This document shows, piece after piece, positions 32,246 to 43,733 of a stretch of DNA of 64,000 nucleotides. Each line of letters begins with the position of its first letter. Position 1 is the first letter of the stretch. Both the position numbers and the translations under genes were made by a program. The notes under the pieces are model-generated. The model saw only the letters and a list, made by a program, of their open reading frames with translations. It did not search any database and was not told the origin of the DNA. This DNA comes from Lasiodiplodia sp. COLG20 (Eukaryota; Ascomycota; Dothideomycetes; Botryosphaeriales; Botryosphaeriaceae), in contig VNWV01000011.1 in NCBI GenBank assembly GCA_009801085.1, positions 496,001 through 560,000 on the forward strand. Reading direction: 5' to 3'.

Positions 32246-33397
32246 CTATTTCGCACCCTTGCCCTTCGCCTCGGATTCTCCGAGCTCTCTAACCAAGAGC
32301 TTCACCGGTCCCTCCGGCATGTCCTCCTGACCATCCTCAAAACCTGGACTCACACCCACAGCAAGGTGCTTTCCATCATCCGAGAAGGCCAAAGCAGCAA
32401 CACTAGCAGGGTAGCGCTGGTACTGCCTTATCCTCCTCTTCGCAATGCCGTCCCACAGCGCCACGACACCGTCACCACCGCCAGACGCAAATGTACCGAA
32501 GTGGGGGTGGTATGCGAGAGCGTTAACAGGGTAAACAGTGTCGACGCCGTCAATGTTCTGCCGATGACACTTGAAGGCGTACTTGCGTGCCTGGCTTTCG
32601 GGGCTGGGGTCGAACCATTCGACAGCGACACGACCCTCAATGCTGCTGCTAGCGTAGCCGGCGTCAGTAGGCATGCATGCAACGGCGCGTGTCATGAACT
32701 TCAGTGACGACTCGCGTCGCTGCCATGGCTCTGGCGAGAGGATGTTTGCTGGGTCGGTGTTCTGGGAGCAGAGCATCTGGAGGGCCTTGAGGTCGTAGAT
32801 GTGCACTGCGCGCGACGCCATGGCGACGACGAGCTTGGTCGCAGTGATTGATAGTGAAAAGGGCTTGCTCGGGAGCTGGATCGTCGTCGGCGGTTGCGTG
32901 GTGTCAGAGGGGAAGTGAACGTGTAGCGTCGCGTCCCAGGACGCCGATACCAGCAGGGCATGCTCGCGGCTGTAAACGACAGACTTGACCCCAGCCTCAT
33001 GAGAGCTCAGCACCGAGCTTTCTCCCGTCTGCAAATCAATCCTAAATGTTGCGCATTGATCAGTCTCGCGCGCCTCTGTATTTCAGGTGGTATTCGCACC
33101 TCTTCACGTCCCAGTCCAGGCCGGCGCTGAAAGCCTCGTTCTCATCCTTGCCAAAGCATACATCTAACACAGGCGCGCGGTGCTCGACTTTCCGCAGCAG
33201 TTCGCCACCAGGTGTCGAGTGCGTGTCGTAAATGTACACGTGCTTATCCCATGACGAGACGAGTAGGCGAGTGGGGATGCCAGGCGCGAATGTGAGGGAC
33301 GAGATTGCGTCAGTCGGCGGTTGCGCGAGCTCAAACTGATCTGTTAGATGGTCAGCGCTTGACGAGACGGCAGGATCAGGAGCATACTGGAGCTCAT
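32246..33397 (-). CDS. BUB3: Spindle-checkpoint WD40 protein Bub3
   Basis: Seven-bladed WD40 propeller that carries Bub1 and Mad3/BubR1 to phosphorylated Spc105/Knl1 in the spindle checkpoint. Exons are 33397-33388, 33340-33100 and 33041-32246, 348 residues, the usual Bub3 length. The first exon is only 10 bases (Met-Ser-Ser plus one base) and joins to give MSSNQFELAQPPTDAISSL, the expected Bub3 opening; the open frame that continues upstream would add a long unrelated leader and is rejected. Diagnostic stretches are LLVSSWDKHVYIYD, GRVAVEWFDPSPE, YAFKCHRQ, YPVNALAYHPHFGTFASGG and AKRRIRQYQRYP. It is head to head with GPN2, starts 228 bases apart. SPC25, another kinetochore gene, is 29 kb away in the same window, which I take as coincidence. 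Confidence 0.93.
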
Positions 33398-33625
33398 CTT
33401 GAATCTTGGAGCGGTTGGCTGTGGTGAAGGAGGAAGGTGTAAGGTAAAAGAAGCTGTTGTTTGGTGTTGACGAAGGCAAGGCGGTGGCAGAACGGACGGC
33501 GGCAACGATTTCTGGCCCCCGCCTGCCGCGCCAGTTCGTCATGATCGGCGCCGGCGCGTCTTTCCAGCGCCTTCGAGCTTCACTTTTTTGTCGCAACCCG
33601 AATAACTCCTGCAACATCGCACAAA
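33398..33625. promoter_or_regulatory. Compact divergent promoter, BUB3 / GPN2
   Basis: The two start codons are separated by only 228 bases, the tightest head-to-head pair here, so both promoters must overlap. No TATA box is seen. Confidence 0.6.
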
Positions 33626-34942
33626 ATGCCCTTCGCACAGTTGGTAATAGGGTCGCCCGGTGCGGGAAAGTCCACTTACTGCAATGGCATGCACCAGTTC
33701 ATGTCCGCCATCGGCCGCAAGTGCTCCGTTGTCAATCTCGACCCCGCCAACGATCACACCTCATACCCTGTTGCCCTCGACGTGCGCGATCTTGTGACCT
33801 TGGAAGAGATCATGGAAGCAGAAGAACTTGGTCCCAACGGGGGGGTGCTATACGCTCTGGAGGAACTGGAGCACAACCTGGACTGGCTCGAGGCAGGCTT
33901 GAAGGAGCTCGGAGGTGTGTAGCTCCTCCGCGGAGCGCCGCGCTTTTACTGACTGCAGGTACCACAGAGGATTACATACTTTTCGATTGCCCCGGACAAG
34001 TTGAGCTCTTCACGCACCACTCATCACTGCGCCATATCTTCTTGAGGTTAGAAAAACTCGGGTACAGAGTCCGCAATCCTCCCCCGATGGTCTTCGTTGA
34101 TAGCAGCTGACGGTCCGCTGGAACAGCTCGTAGTAGTGCAGCTGAGCGACTCATTCGTTATTTCCCAACCTTCGCTATACATATCAGCGCTCCTCGTCGC
34201 TCTCCGCGGAATGTTACAGATGGATCTTCCCCACATCAACGTCCTCACTAAGATCGACAATCTTCGCAACTACCCAGACCTACCGTTCAACCTCGATTTC
34301 TACACGGAAGTCCAAGCATTGGACTATCTCCTCCCACATCTGGAAGCTGAGCAGGGTTCCCGGTTCGGTAGCAGAGGAGCACAGCCTCCGATGGATAAGG
34401 GAGAGGAAGAGGAGGTGGACTTCAACAACATTGACGATGAGGACTCTAGGAGGCCAAAGTCGAAGTTTTCAGCTTTGAACGCAGCTATTTGCGAGATGAT
34501 TGAGAACTTCGGCCTGTTGTCATTCCATACGTTGGCTGTCGAGGATAAGCAGTCTATGCTAACCCTCCTGCGCGCCATCGACCGCGCTGGCGGATACGCT
34601 TTTGGCAGTAATGAGGGGGTCAACGAGACTGTCTGGCAAATTGCAATGCGCGAAGGAGAAACTATGCTTGAGCCGCGGGATGTGCAGGAGCGCTGGCTCG
34701 ACAGGAGAGACGAGTTCGACGAGATGGAAAGAGAAGCTTGGAAAAAGGAAGCAGAGACTGAAGCAGGCGGACCCCCACCTGGACCGAGAAGCGTGAGGAC
34801 AGCTGAAGGTGGGAAGTCTGAGCCACCCGCGCCAGGAAGTAAATCTTTCGAGGACATGGACATTGAGGAGATGGAGGCGCTCAGCAAGCAAGGTGCTCCA
34901 GGTAGCGGAGATAGCGGCATCAAGGTTGTGCGCAAGGGCTAG
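33626..34942 (+). CDS. GPN2: GPN-loop GTPase 2
   Basis: GTPase of the GPN family needed for assembly and nuclear import of RNA polymerase II (and III). Exons are 33626-33914, 33959-34068 and 34127-34942, 404 residues. The P-loop GSPGAGKST is at residues 9-17, the Gly-Pro-Asn insertion that names the family at 69-71 (ELGPNGGVLYALEE), and the G3 region reads FDCPGQVELFTHH. The base-specificity motif TKID is in VLTKIDNL. The start MPFAQLVIG and the size place it with Gpn2 and not Gpn1/Npa3 or Gpn3. The second intron has a weak donor (GTCCGC) but a GCTGAC branch site and gives the conserved junction KLGYRLVVVQLSDS. The C-terminal 100 residues are charged and variable. Confidence 0.92.
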
Positions 34943-35399
34943 AAAAGTAAGATTGCATTAATTATCAAAAACATTCAAACCATTCAACTAGAAGCCCACA
35001 AGGGTAGACGGGTAATGCATCCTCCTAGAATAGCAGATGCTTCTGTTGCATAGAGTCGTTGGAGACAGAAGCAAGAACTTAAGTACGTAGTTGGTGAGCA
35101 ATGATACCTCGCACTTAGAGTGCTCCATACTTTCTTGTGTAATCGCGTTCAAGACTTCAGTGGTGTCGAATTATCATGGGTTCCGATTGCAGACGGCGCT
35201 TCTTCGACGTCATTACTCGTGCCCCACGTAGCTAGAGCTCCAAAGTCGCCGCGTCATTGAAAGCTATCGGCCCACCACGACAAGCCTATATAGCACCCAA
35301 TCGCTCCAACACTCGCTGCACGACAAAGTGACCTACTGAATCACCGCCACAATAGCTTTCTCGCGCGCGAAGCCTCGCCTTGCGCAATTTCTGCGCGCC
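34943..35399. promoter_or_regulatory. Intergenic region with TATA box, upstream of the PNPOx-like gene
   Basis: These 457 bases hold the GPN2 3' region and the next promoter. TATATAG at 35287-35293, 107 bases before the ATG, is the clearest TATA box in the window. Confidence 0.5.
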
Positions 35400-36534
35400 A
35401 TGTCGTCCACGTCCGCCAGCGCAGAGAAGGGTCCCGCGCCCTGGAAGAGCACCTTTCTGTCACACCTATCCAAGCTCGACTCACCCGAATTTGTCCTTTC
35501 CACGGTTCAGAAGGCCCCTGAGGGCTCTGCGGTCCCGTACCTCCCCCGTGCGCGGTACTGCATCTTCCGCGGCTTCTGGGCGGAGCTGCCAGAGAACAAG
35601 CACAACCCCGCGCCCATGAACGAGCGTGTCTACGAGAGCGACCTGCCGACGTTCACGACGGACATCCGCATGCTCAAGGTGCCCCAGATCTTCGGTTCGA
35701 GCCCCGGCCATGCGAGCAGCGAGGAGCAATGGCAGGGCAGCGGCGGAGGCGGCCCTATCGAGGCCGTCTACTGGGTGCAGCCTGAGATGACGCAGTGGAG
35801 GATCAAAGGCGACGCATTCATAATCGGGCCAGACGTTGAGGGAGGCGGTGAAGAGAGCTCAGGTGTGCGCACCGTCAAGAGCGAGGTTGGCAAGAGAATG
35901 AGGGTCGTCAAGCCCGGGAGCGAAGCGGACTGGAGCTGGGCGAAGGAGGTCACCGGGCACTTTGGCAATACTTCCCCTGCCTTGAGAGGTACGTCTTTTT
36001 CTCGTTTGATGGTGTCTTCCTTTGCACCTCATTTTCGTCGGATACGAAGCGATTGTGGCAGCCATTGGACATCGCTCGGTCAGGAGATGCTCGTGAGGCA
36101 GATATTATTAGGTGGAACCCCAGGTTTGGAGAGCAGACATGCAAGGCGACTAGGCGCTTTCCAGAACACCCAGCTGCCTCGGTTCCTGTACGAGCAAAGA
36201 GATGCGAGCATGCCACACACCGGGGATGCTTGTGTCACGATTCTCGCGGCGTTGCACGACCTCTGGCTGACCGCCCTCGCATTTCCCAGGTAGCTTCCGC
36301 GCACCGCCTCCGGGGAGGCCGGTCACCGAGCCGTATGACAAGGAAAACCTGAAGCTGGGGACCAAAGTCGAGGACTTGCATGACCCCGTGGCACGCAAGC
36401 ACTTCAGAGTGGTTGTGATCAGGCCGCAAGAGGTGGAACAGACGGATATCAGCGATCCGGAGAAGGCTAGACGCTACTTGTATACATATCAAGAGAGCAC
36501 GGGCGAATGGAAGATGCAGGAGCTGTGGCCATAG
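35400..36534 (+). CDS. FMN-binding pyridoxamine-phosphate-oxidase-like protein
   Basis: Split-barrel flavin-binding protein of the Alr4036-type pyridoxamine 5'-phosphate oxidase-like group. Exons are 35400-35988 and 36290-36534, 277 residues. The N-terminal half has APWKSTFLSHLSKL and RYCIFRGFWAEL, typical of this group, then YWVQPEMTQWRIKGDAFIIGP where the flavin phosphate site is expected. The C-terminal exon gives FRAPPPGRP and FRVVVIRPQEVE. Known for the family: flavin binding is predicted but the reaction is unproven, so vitamin B6 synthesis should not be assumed; the true PdxH/Pdx3 enzyme is a different subfamily. The single intron is long for this region (301 bases) with GTACGT and TTTCCCAG ends, and its interior shows no better exon. 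Confidence 0.82.
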
Positions 36535-38124
36535 AGTTAATGGGCTTGTTAGGGAGAGGAGTGCATTCCGTACAACCTTCTGAGGCGCTGACGACAGGAG
36601 CAATCAAGAAAGCTGCACGTCATCACATCGACGCGTGCTGACCACAGGGGCAAACTCTGATCGAGTGCATTGGTCATTTTAGGAAAAAAGGGCTGGCTCA
36701 GCGACAAGCTCGGATGGTGACGGGGCAGGCGTGATTGTGCGACTCCACAGCACATGCGCGGCGGCATGTTGCTGCTGCAGTGTCGAAACCCGGTCCAATG
36801 TCTTCACGCGCGGAGCGCGTGATGTGCTGCAAGTCGTCGTCGCGCGCTGGATTGGGATATTCTGTCCCACCGGTTCTGGCTGGCCACACCGCTCACCTAA
36901 GCGCCGTTAAGGACATGGGGTCGCTCCCATTGGGCTGGCACGCCTGTCTCTTACGGGCCGCCGAGTGTAGGACAACTCAGCAACACATGCAGCCTCGTTG
37001 CAACGGTCAAGCGTGCAGGTTCACGGGCCCGCGGGCAGCTCGAGCCAATGGTTCGACGCGCTGCGAAATTCTCCTCCAATGGAGCTGGTGCCTGGCCGCG
37101 GTGGAGTTGGCTGCGGCACGGGAGGGGATCGAGACAAGCGCGGCGGGCGTTCACGCGGCTAAGGCCGGGGCGATCTCGCAGCCATCCCGCGACGCTGCTG
37201 ATTGCCGGCCGCCGTTGTGACTAAGGAATTGGGACCACCGGCGGCGCGGCGGGGCCAACGGCTGCGGCGTCGACGCGGCGTCTAGTATACGACTCGGAGC
37301 TGCTAGACGATGCGTGGGAGCCCCTGGGGGTGCGAAGCTTCTCCGGTCGCAAGTCGGCTGCGCCGCGGCCTGGCCATCCCACGCGCGGTGGCTTCGTGCA
37401 GATGTGGTGTTGAGCGCAACGTGGTAAAGCAAGGCGTTCCCTGGAGTACGATACCTAGCTGCAGCCGGCCGCCGGGCTTTCCTGGACTGCTGACGGCGGG
37501 GTGGAAGTTGAACTGGCGGCGTGGCCGGGCGGCGTAGCGGTAAATTGCGTGTCTGCAGCGAGAACAGCCTTTGGTTTAAGCGAATGCGAGGCGAGAGCTT
37601 CGCATGCGTGACTTGTGGTGGGCATCGTCCCAAAGCCCAGGGACGGCCCGGCTGCGAAGGCGAACCTCCCGCCTCCGCTCCGTTACTTGTACTGCTCCTG
37701 CGCCGACAGATGTCGTATGCACGCCCTCTTGCCCGCTCGCTGCCATCGCCGCAAGGGCACCAACCCCGTCCGCCGCCGACCGAAACCGCTGCCGCTCCCG
37801 CCCTACCCCGGTCGAGCAAATCGCGACGACGACCGCCCGTGCATCGAATCCCTGCCTCTCCACTATTACCTTTCGTCGTCTCTGAAGGGCCCCAGGTCGT
37901 TCGCCCGCATTCTCTCCTCTTCCCTTTTCCTCCCGGGCGCTGTCGGCCGTACCACTCGCCATTGACTTGACCAAGTCCACCCATAACCCCGTCTCCCGTC
38001 CGCCACATCCGCCATCTCCTGTCCTTACCTCACGCGAGCCTTTGCTCTGCAGCCGAGGGCGTACCCGCAACGTCGATCCCCCTCGCGCGCACTGCCGTAA
38101 ATACCGCAACGCCCATATCGTACC
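36535..38124. other. GC-rich intergenic region
   Basis: About 1.6 kb between two plus-strand genes. It is GC-rich and open in many frames, including a 285-codon frame on the minus strand (37151-38008), whose product is Arg/Pro/Gly-rich without a recognisable domain. I read the region as 3' region, promoter and 5' leader. Confidence 0.5.
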
Positions 38125-39153
38125 ATGTCCGACTCTGAGAAGTGCTTTACCTTCCTCCGCGACAACATCCCTGCATGGCTGGAGGACCTACAACGCATTG
38201 CGACCAAGATCGAGGAGAAGCAGGATGAGGTTGCCAAGGTCCCCGTCGTCCAGAAGATAGTCAAGAAGACCGGCTCCACCGAGACGCTCAAGGAAGGGAA
38301 AGAGGCCCTTCTTGGGCAGGACGGCACCGACGCCGCCCCGCCTGCCCCGGAGGAGCCGCACATCCCCAATCAGGCCGAGAGACAAGCTCTGGCCAATGCC
38401 AATCGCAAGCGCAAGCCCGCCTCCGTCTTGTCCAAGACGTCGGGCCCGACCAAGTACCGGACCCGGAGCATGATTGTTGTCTACTACGATGCAGAGGTGC
38501 AGAAGGCTTTTGAGACGTTGGTGCGGAACATTGGAACGGGTCGGAACATGCTGAGGAAGGGCAAGATGGCCGCGCGCATGGAGGCCATGTCCGCCGAGAC
38601 CGAGGACGACGACGACCACAACAGCGATGACTTCGACCCCGTCCTTGCCAAGCTGCAGTTCCGACCACGCGCCGGCCTGGGAGCTTTCCGCACGACCCGC
38701 GGCATGGGCCCTGGTGGCTTTGGCAGTGACGGCGGCTCCGAGGGATTTGATACTGCGGACAAGGCATTGGAGAACGCCCAAAGCCTCTGTGAACGTGGTG
38801 CACATCAATCGCTCCGGGATGGGGATTGCCGGTCCGAGCTCGAAGGCGCCCGGAAGAGCTTCGAAGAAGTGATCAAGGTCGCGGAAGCCGAAATCGAGAA
38901 GCAGAAGGAGAAGGCGGAGAAGGCTGCCGAGAAGGCAAGGCAACGTGAAGAGCAACGTCAATCGCGAAACAAACCCGACTTGATGGATACCGACTCGAAG
39001 CTCATGCCTGCTGCAACACCAGTGCCGATCAGCAGCGGTATGAACGGGGACTTGAAGACCGACACGATCGAGGTCGACGACAACCCATCTGACGATGAGG
39101 AGTTCGTGATGCCAACACTACCTCGGAATATTCGTCTCACCTCTCGCGGTTAG
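38125..39153 (+). CDS. Acidic coiled-coil protein, function unknown
   Basis: I do not recognise a named family. Single exon, 342 residues. The N terminus (CFTFLRDNIPAWLEDLQRIATKI) looks conserved and helical. Residues about 85-145 contain a basic stretch (NRKRKPASVLSK) and a possible folded segment YRTRSMIVVYYDAEVQKAFE. An acidic block (ETEDDDDHNSDDFD) and a Gly/Arg segment follow. A strong coiled coil lies at about 245-290 (EAEIEKQKEKAEKAAEKARQ), and the tail is acidic (EVDDNPSDDEEF). No membrane segment or signal peptide is present, so it is cytosolic or nuclear. The start at 38125 is the first ATG and is followed at once by the conserved-looking helix. Confidence 0.75.
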   Translation: MSDSEKCFTFLRDNIPAWLEDLQRIATKIEEKQDEVAKVPVVQKIVKKTGSTETLKEGKEALLGQDGTDAAPPAPEEPHIPNQAERQALANANRKRKPASVLSKTSGPTKYRTRSMIVVYYDAEVQKAFETLVRNIGTGRNMLRKGKMAARMEAMSAETEDDDDHNSDDFDPVLAKLQFRPRAGLGAFRTTRGMGPGGFGSDGGSEGFDTADKALENAQSLCERGAHQSLRDGDCRSELEGARKSFEEVIKVAEAEIEKQKEKAEKAAEKARQREEQRQSRNKPDLMDTDSKLMPAATPVPISSGMNGDLKTDTIEVDDNPSDDEEFVMPTLPRNIRLTSRG

Positions 39154-40677
39154 ATGTCATTGCCAAACGAAAACTCCCTTTGCGCTCTTATCCCTATTCT
39201 TGATCATAAACTTTTCGGGAGCCCAGGCGTCCGTCAAACTGTCCATAACACTTAAGCGTTCCAGCGGATCAATTGCTCTTGTTTTCTCCTCGTCCATATT
39301 CGCAAGATATCCACCTGACCTCCCATGGTTGAAAAGCCTACTATTATTATTCCTGCTATGGGCGGCGTTCTCTCTATCCCTTCACAAGGGCGAATGAAAA
39401 GCCCTTTTCAAATTACAGACGTTCTCTTTTTTCCTGTTGAAATGCAACAATGGAGAGTTTTCGGGCTGTCCGAAAATGGAAAGTCAAGCTATGGTGTATC
39501 CTGGCTGTAACGAGTGATACGCTCTCCCATCGGAGTTTGATGCTGTAGGTCTTCTCACGGTTCTCTCTCTCTTTCTCTCTCCCCCTCTCCCTCTCTCTTA
39601 CTACGACTATGTAGCTATAATTCTCTCATTGTCTCTACAATCGAACGGATTTCAGCTGTCTTGACGTCAGTGGAGGACTGAAGAATTGTGAGAACATGTG
39701 CGTCATAGTGTTTATGCATTAAAGTAATGCCGGCACATAATGGCTTCGATCCCCTTTTGAAAAATCACCGAATCTCCTAGAATTTGCGAGGTGCTGCGCA
39801 TAAAGCATCTCGCAGCAAACGACATGCATAATAATCTCCGTTCTTCATGCAATCATCGGGTAATCCACGGCATATCGCACGTTTGATATGTTTCGGGTAT
39901 CAGTAACCGCTGTGATAATGCTTTGATATATTCCTCCGCTGGTGCAGAGTATGTATGTGAAAATGGTATGGGTTACAGTAGGATGTGGATATCGCTCTCG
40001 AAACAAAGTTTGCTCATGGCCGGGGTATCTGTAAACACGAAACGCGAGGAAGGAAAAAATAGAAATTGACGTGCATTGCACATTCAGAATAATGAAATAT
40101 TTTTAGTGAAGAGGATAAGTATGGACCTGATTGCTCTTGTGAGCGGCTGCGCGCCTTGGATTGATATTGCATCCCCAGAACGGTTTGTTTTGGATGTTGT
40201 TGGGAAGTCTATGTGGAGCGCGTAGCGGACCAGTAAGGCAGCCGGCATGTCCCGCATGACTTCACTTGATACTGCAGGTGCTGAGTCTATCTGTTGGCCT
40301 ATCGTGATTTACTCTCTAGGCCAAAAATAGAAACTCAGGCGTCTCCAGCACCGTCTGGCTCTGCGGGGAATGTGACATGGCAATTTCTTGCATGTCTTGT
40401 CTCCAGTAGTTGATGCAGAGTCTATTCTCCCAGTTGTGGTGGTTACTGATTAGGGTTTTCCTGAATCAAGGATTTTCGTTGTATGATTGGGTCGCAGTCG
40501 CAGGGAATCCTCAACTTCTCCGTTGAATATTCGGGGAAATTCTCAGGGCGCGAAGACTCGAGGGTTCGAGGACTCGAAGGTACTTCTCGCAGCGGGGTGC
40601 AAGATGAGTACGTGCCCACATGAGTATGCCGCAACTTGCTAGAGTAGGATTTATTTTTCTTTCCTTCTTTTCCTCTT
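39154..40677. other. AT-rich convergent intergenic region
   Basis: About 1.5 kb between two stop codons that face each other. It is AT-rich for this window and holds a pyrimidine microsatellite at 39561-39599. Short frames only; no gene, tRNA or mobile element recognised. Confidence 0.5.
39561..39599. repeat. CT-rich microsatellite
   Basis: About 39 bases of nearly pure CT/C repeats, 3' of the acidic coiled-coil gene. Simple-sequence repeat. Confidence 0.85.
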
Positions 40678-41898
40678 TCAAATCAGGCGTCTCTCGGAGT
40701 GCCCACTTTCCAATCTTCTGGGCAACCTCAGAGCATCTTCCAAGCTCAAGGGTGCAACGACATCCTGCTCCTCATCTCTGTCGGCGAACTTGATGTCCTC
40801 GACTCTTTGCGTCGCCGGGCTCATTCTCCTGACCTTGCCTTCTTTCGACGACTCACCGCTGCCGACGCCCCTCCACCCATGGGCCCAGCCGTCAACGCCC
40901 TCAACATTGCCGTCCTCCAGGGCGTCGGGGCCATTGCTCAGCTGCCGCTTTCTCGCCTTGCTGAGCCGATCGAGGGCAGTTTTGAAGTCATCGAGGACAA
41001 TGGTATCGGTCAGACATTTGAAGACAAAGGCAAGCTTCCAGAAGGGATTTATTCCGTCAGGCAGGGCGTGGGCGTTGAAGACGCGGGTGACGGCGAGAAT
41101 GTCGACAATGATGAAGAGTATGGAAAGGAGCATAGAGGCGAGCAGCACACCGAAGCGCGGCGAGATGCGCACGATGTGCCAGACGGACAGGTCGTAGCGC
41201 GTGTGGATATTGTAGATCAGGTTGATCGTCGTGAAGATCCACCATGGGTCACTGCGGGGTCGCGTCATAGCGCCTTGGTCAGCCGGTGTCGTCTAGTGTT
41301 GACATCACTCGAACTTACCGGAATAAGGCTTCCCATGGGCGGGTCTTGAGGAAAATGCGGTTGATGTTGTTGAAGAAGGCGAAGTTGGCGTAGATCTCGA
41401 GGACCCAGTAGCCAAGGGCGATGACGACAGTGGTGATGTAGAAGATGGAGACCTTGCGGGAGAGGAAGGGCTTGTTCTTCAGCCAGGCGATGATGTTATG
41501 CAGGCACCAGGATGCGTTGAGGAAGATGGCTGTGGACGAGAGGTACCAGCCGTAGTATGGTTCGTGGGCGAAGATAAAGGTGCCGTGAAACATGCCCATT
41601 ATGAGCTGGTCGATGTTAGCGATGCTGCACGCTTTCCGCATCGGGAATGACCAACCTCGATGAGAATGAGCTTGTGCAGGAGCACGCCACGGCGCATGTT
41701 GGCGATGGTGATGCAGGTCATGATGACCAAACTGCCGACCCTGGGCAAGGCGTAAGTGGTCTGGCAGCGCATTGGGAAGGTGAGAACGTACATGTAGCCC
41801 TGGGCCCATGCCTCGAGCACCAGGCCGTCGGGATTCGTTGGTCGCCCGATCATGGGCTCGTCGGCAGCGCGAGAAGCGAGTGAAGCGGCAGGAGCCAT
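40678..41898 (-). CDS. Multi-pass membrane protein, function unknown
   Basis: I do not recognise the family by name. Exons are 41898-41656, 41605-41319 and 41251-40678, 367 residues, all joins in frame. Hydrophobic segments are seen around LPRVGSLVIMTCITIANM, YGWYLSSTAIFLNASW, IFYITTVVIALGYWVLEIY, DPWWIFTTINLIYNI and VLLASMLLSILFIIVDILAV, with one or two more likely, so six or seven passes. The C-terminal 120 residues are cytoplasmic-looking and charged, starting with KCLTDTIVLDDFKTALDRLSKAR. There is no cleavable signal peptide and no CFEM cysteine pattern. The layout resembles the many fungal rhodopsin-like/Pth11-like membrane proteins, but I cannot show membership. Confidence 0.8.
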
Positions 41899-43733
41899 GG
41901 TTGGAAGGGGGTAGAGGGCGGATGGAGACTACATGTTCAGTGGAGTGAGGTAGCTGAGAGAAGCTGGGCTGAGGCGGACAAATGTACCGCGCGTCAGCCG
42001 GAGCATGCACCCCAACGGCAACGGAAAGCAAAGTAGGTACGGAGGGCGCAGACCGGGTTGGCGGATGTTATGAGCACGACAAGGACCAGGCGGGCCAGCC
42101 TTGCCCAGCGCCTCCTCCACACGAATGAGCGGCGCGGAGGCGGGCTGGGCAACAGTCACAAGCAACTAGCAGCCGCCCCAACACGCCCATCGCTGCCTCC
42201 GGGGTCGCACTGCTGGCAGCTAGAGAGAAGTGGCGCGGGCTGGCAAAGCGGCAGTCATGGACGCGAGTGGTGCTGATCTGCTCAGGACTGCCGGGCTCGG
42301 GAATCGAGAACGCGAGTGCGAGCTTGCAAGGTCCCGCCCTCGTCCAAGATTCGCCCGTCCTCGGCCCTTTGCTTCCTCTGCTGCGCCCTCGCCTGATCGT
42401 ATGGATTGTGCACGGCGGCGCCCCGGGGAATTGATCCCGTTCGGAATGGCGCCTAAGCCACAGGCGACGGCAAGTCCCACAGACTATTGCTGTCTCTTGT
42501 TGTAGAGGCCGGTGCCTGGCTCGCTTGGACAAATGCACAGCACGTGTCGATGTGGGCCGGGGGGAAATGCAGGTGCTGGTGCGTTTGCGGGGTAGTGGGT
42601 GTCGGTGCGTTGCGGCTTGCTCAGCCGTCGACCCGATCGAAAGGGAACAATGGACTGCGTGGTGTTGCGCAGCCGTCGGCCGAGTGAGGCAGCACAGGCA
42701 GGATTCGAGCAACATGGCTGAGTGCATCCTGCTGCTCGCGGCTGTTTTTTCGGCCTGATGAGTCACTCAGGCCTTACAAAATACTGACATCTAGACAGCT
42801 GTGGTGAGCCCCGCCTCCCTTTGCTTCTCTGGTGTGCCCCGCACTTGATCAACAAGCGTCTCAGCCTCCTGAAGTAGCTTGCGCCGGCGTCCCTTCGGCG
42901 CGCCTTCAAGGGAAAAAAAATTAAAGAAGCTCCTGTTGCCGCGGATCCTGCCACATCACTGAGAGATTGGTGCCGCCAGCATATCAAATCACAAAGCAAT
43001 AAAGAGGCAGGTGACTCGGAAAGGAGAGTCGGCGGGTAAAATTGAAATCTCAACGTCGCATGCCAAGCTGAGGGCTGCGCTAAACAGATGCTGTTTGGGT
43101 CTCGCTATAATATGTCGCAACCACCTCAGCATCTTGCATCTATTCGCGCAGATGGCGCGGGAAACGTCGTAGGTAGAATTGCTAAATGCGATTGGCGACA
43201 GCAGCCTGTTTGACTGGCCCCCACCGGCTGCTGGGCCCGCCTGCTCCGAGCCACAACGATAAGAAATGAGACGCGGTGTGCAGCATCTAGGTGAGAAAAT
43301 TGCCAAGAGTATGGTTTCCAAACGGGCAATCTCGAGCCACGGTAACGAGGAAAGGGGCGCTGGCCGGACGTCATTATTCAAACAAGATTCCGCCTGCGCA
43401 GGAATGCCAGCCATAAGAGCGCCTCGTACTGTGCTGCGCCCGACCAACCACGTCCCAGCTCCACTCGCTCGAATCTCCACCACAACGCGCCTTACCACCG
43501 TGCCCAGTCTGAAACGCTGAACAGGCCAAGTCTAAAACATACTCCACTGTCATTGATAACGAACCTTTGCCACTCCTGCTCTGATTTCTATTCTTGTCCC
43601 TGCCCAGCCCGCCCAAAGGAGAGCTACACCACTCCTCCGCCGAGCCGAGCTTGCATCACCCGACGCCTTCTTACCTTCTCCGCACCTCCACCTCCCGCCT
43701 CAACTCTCACCACCACACACCACCACACCCACC
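41899..43733. promoter_or_regulatory. Long divergent intergenic region, membrane protein / glutaredoxin
   Basis: About 1.8 kb between outward-facing starts. Spare frames of 169 and 232 codons on the minus strand have low-complexity products without a domain. Just before 43734 the plus strand turns C/A- and CT-rich, as expected of a 5' leader. No repeat or RNA gene was recognised. Confidence 0.5.

Noticed and set aside
37151..38008. 285-codon frame on the minus strand in the 36.5-38.1 kb gap
   Set aside because: GC-rich low-complexity product, no domain, and several equally long frames overlap it, which indicates composition and not coding.
40550..40585. Short repeats resembling a tRNA B box (ggttcgaggactcg)
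   Set aside because: No matching A box or acceptor-stem pairing at the right distance; it is a small direct repeat of actcga.
42068..42766. 232-codon minus-strand frame in the gap before the glutaredoxin gene
   Set aside because: Cys/Arg/Ser-rich composition without a family, no splice or start context, overlapped by other open frames.
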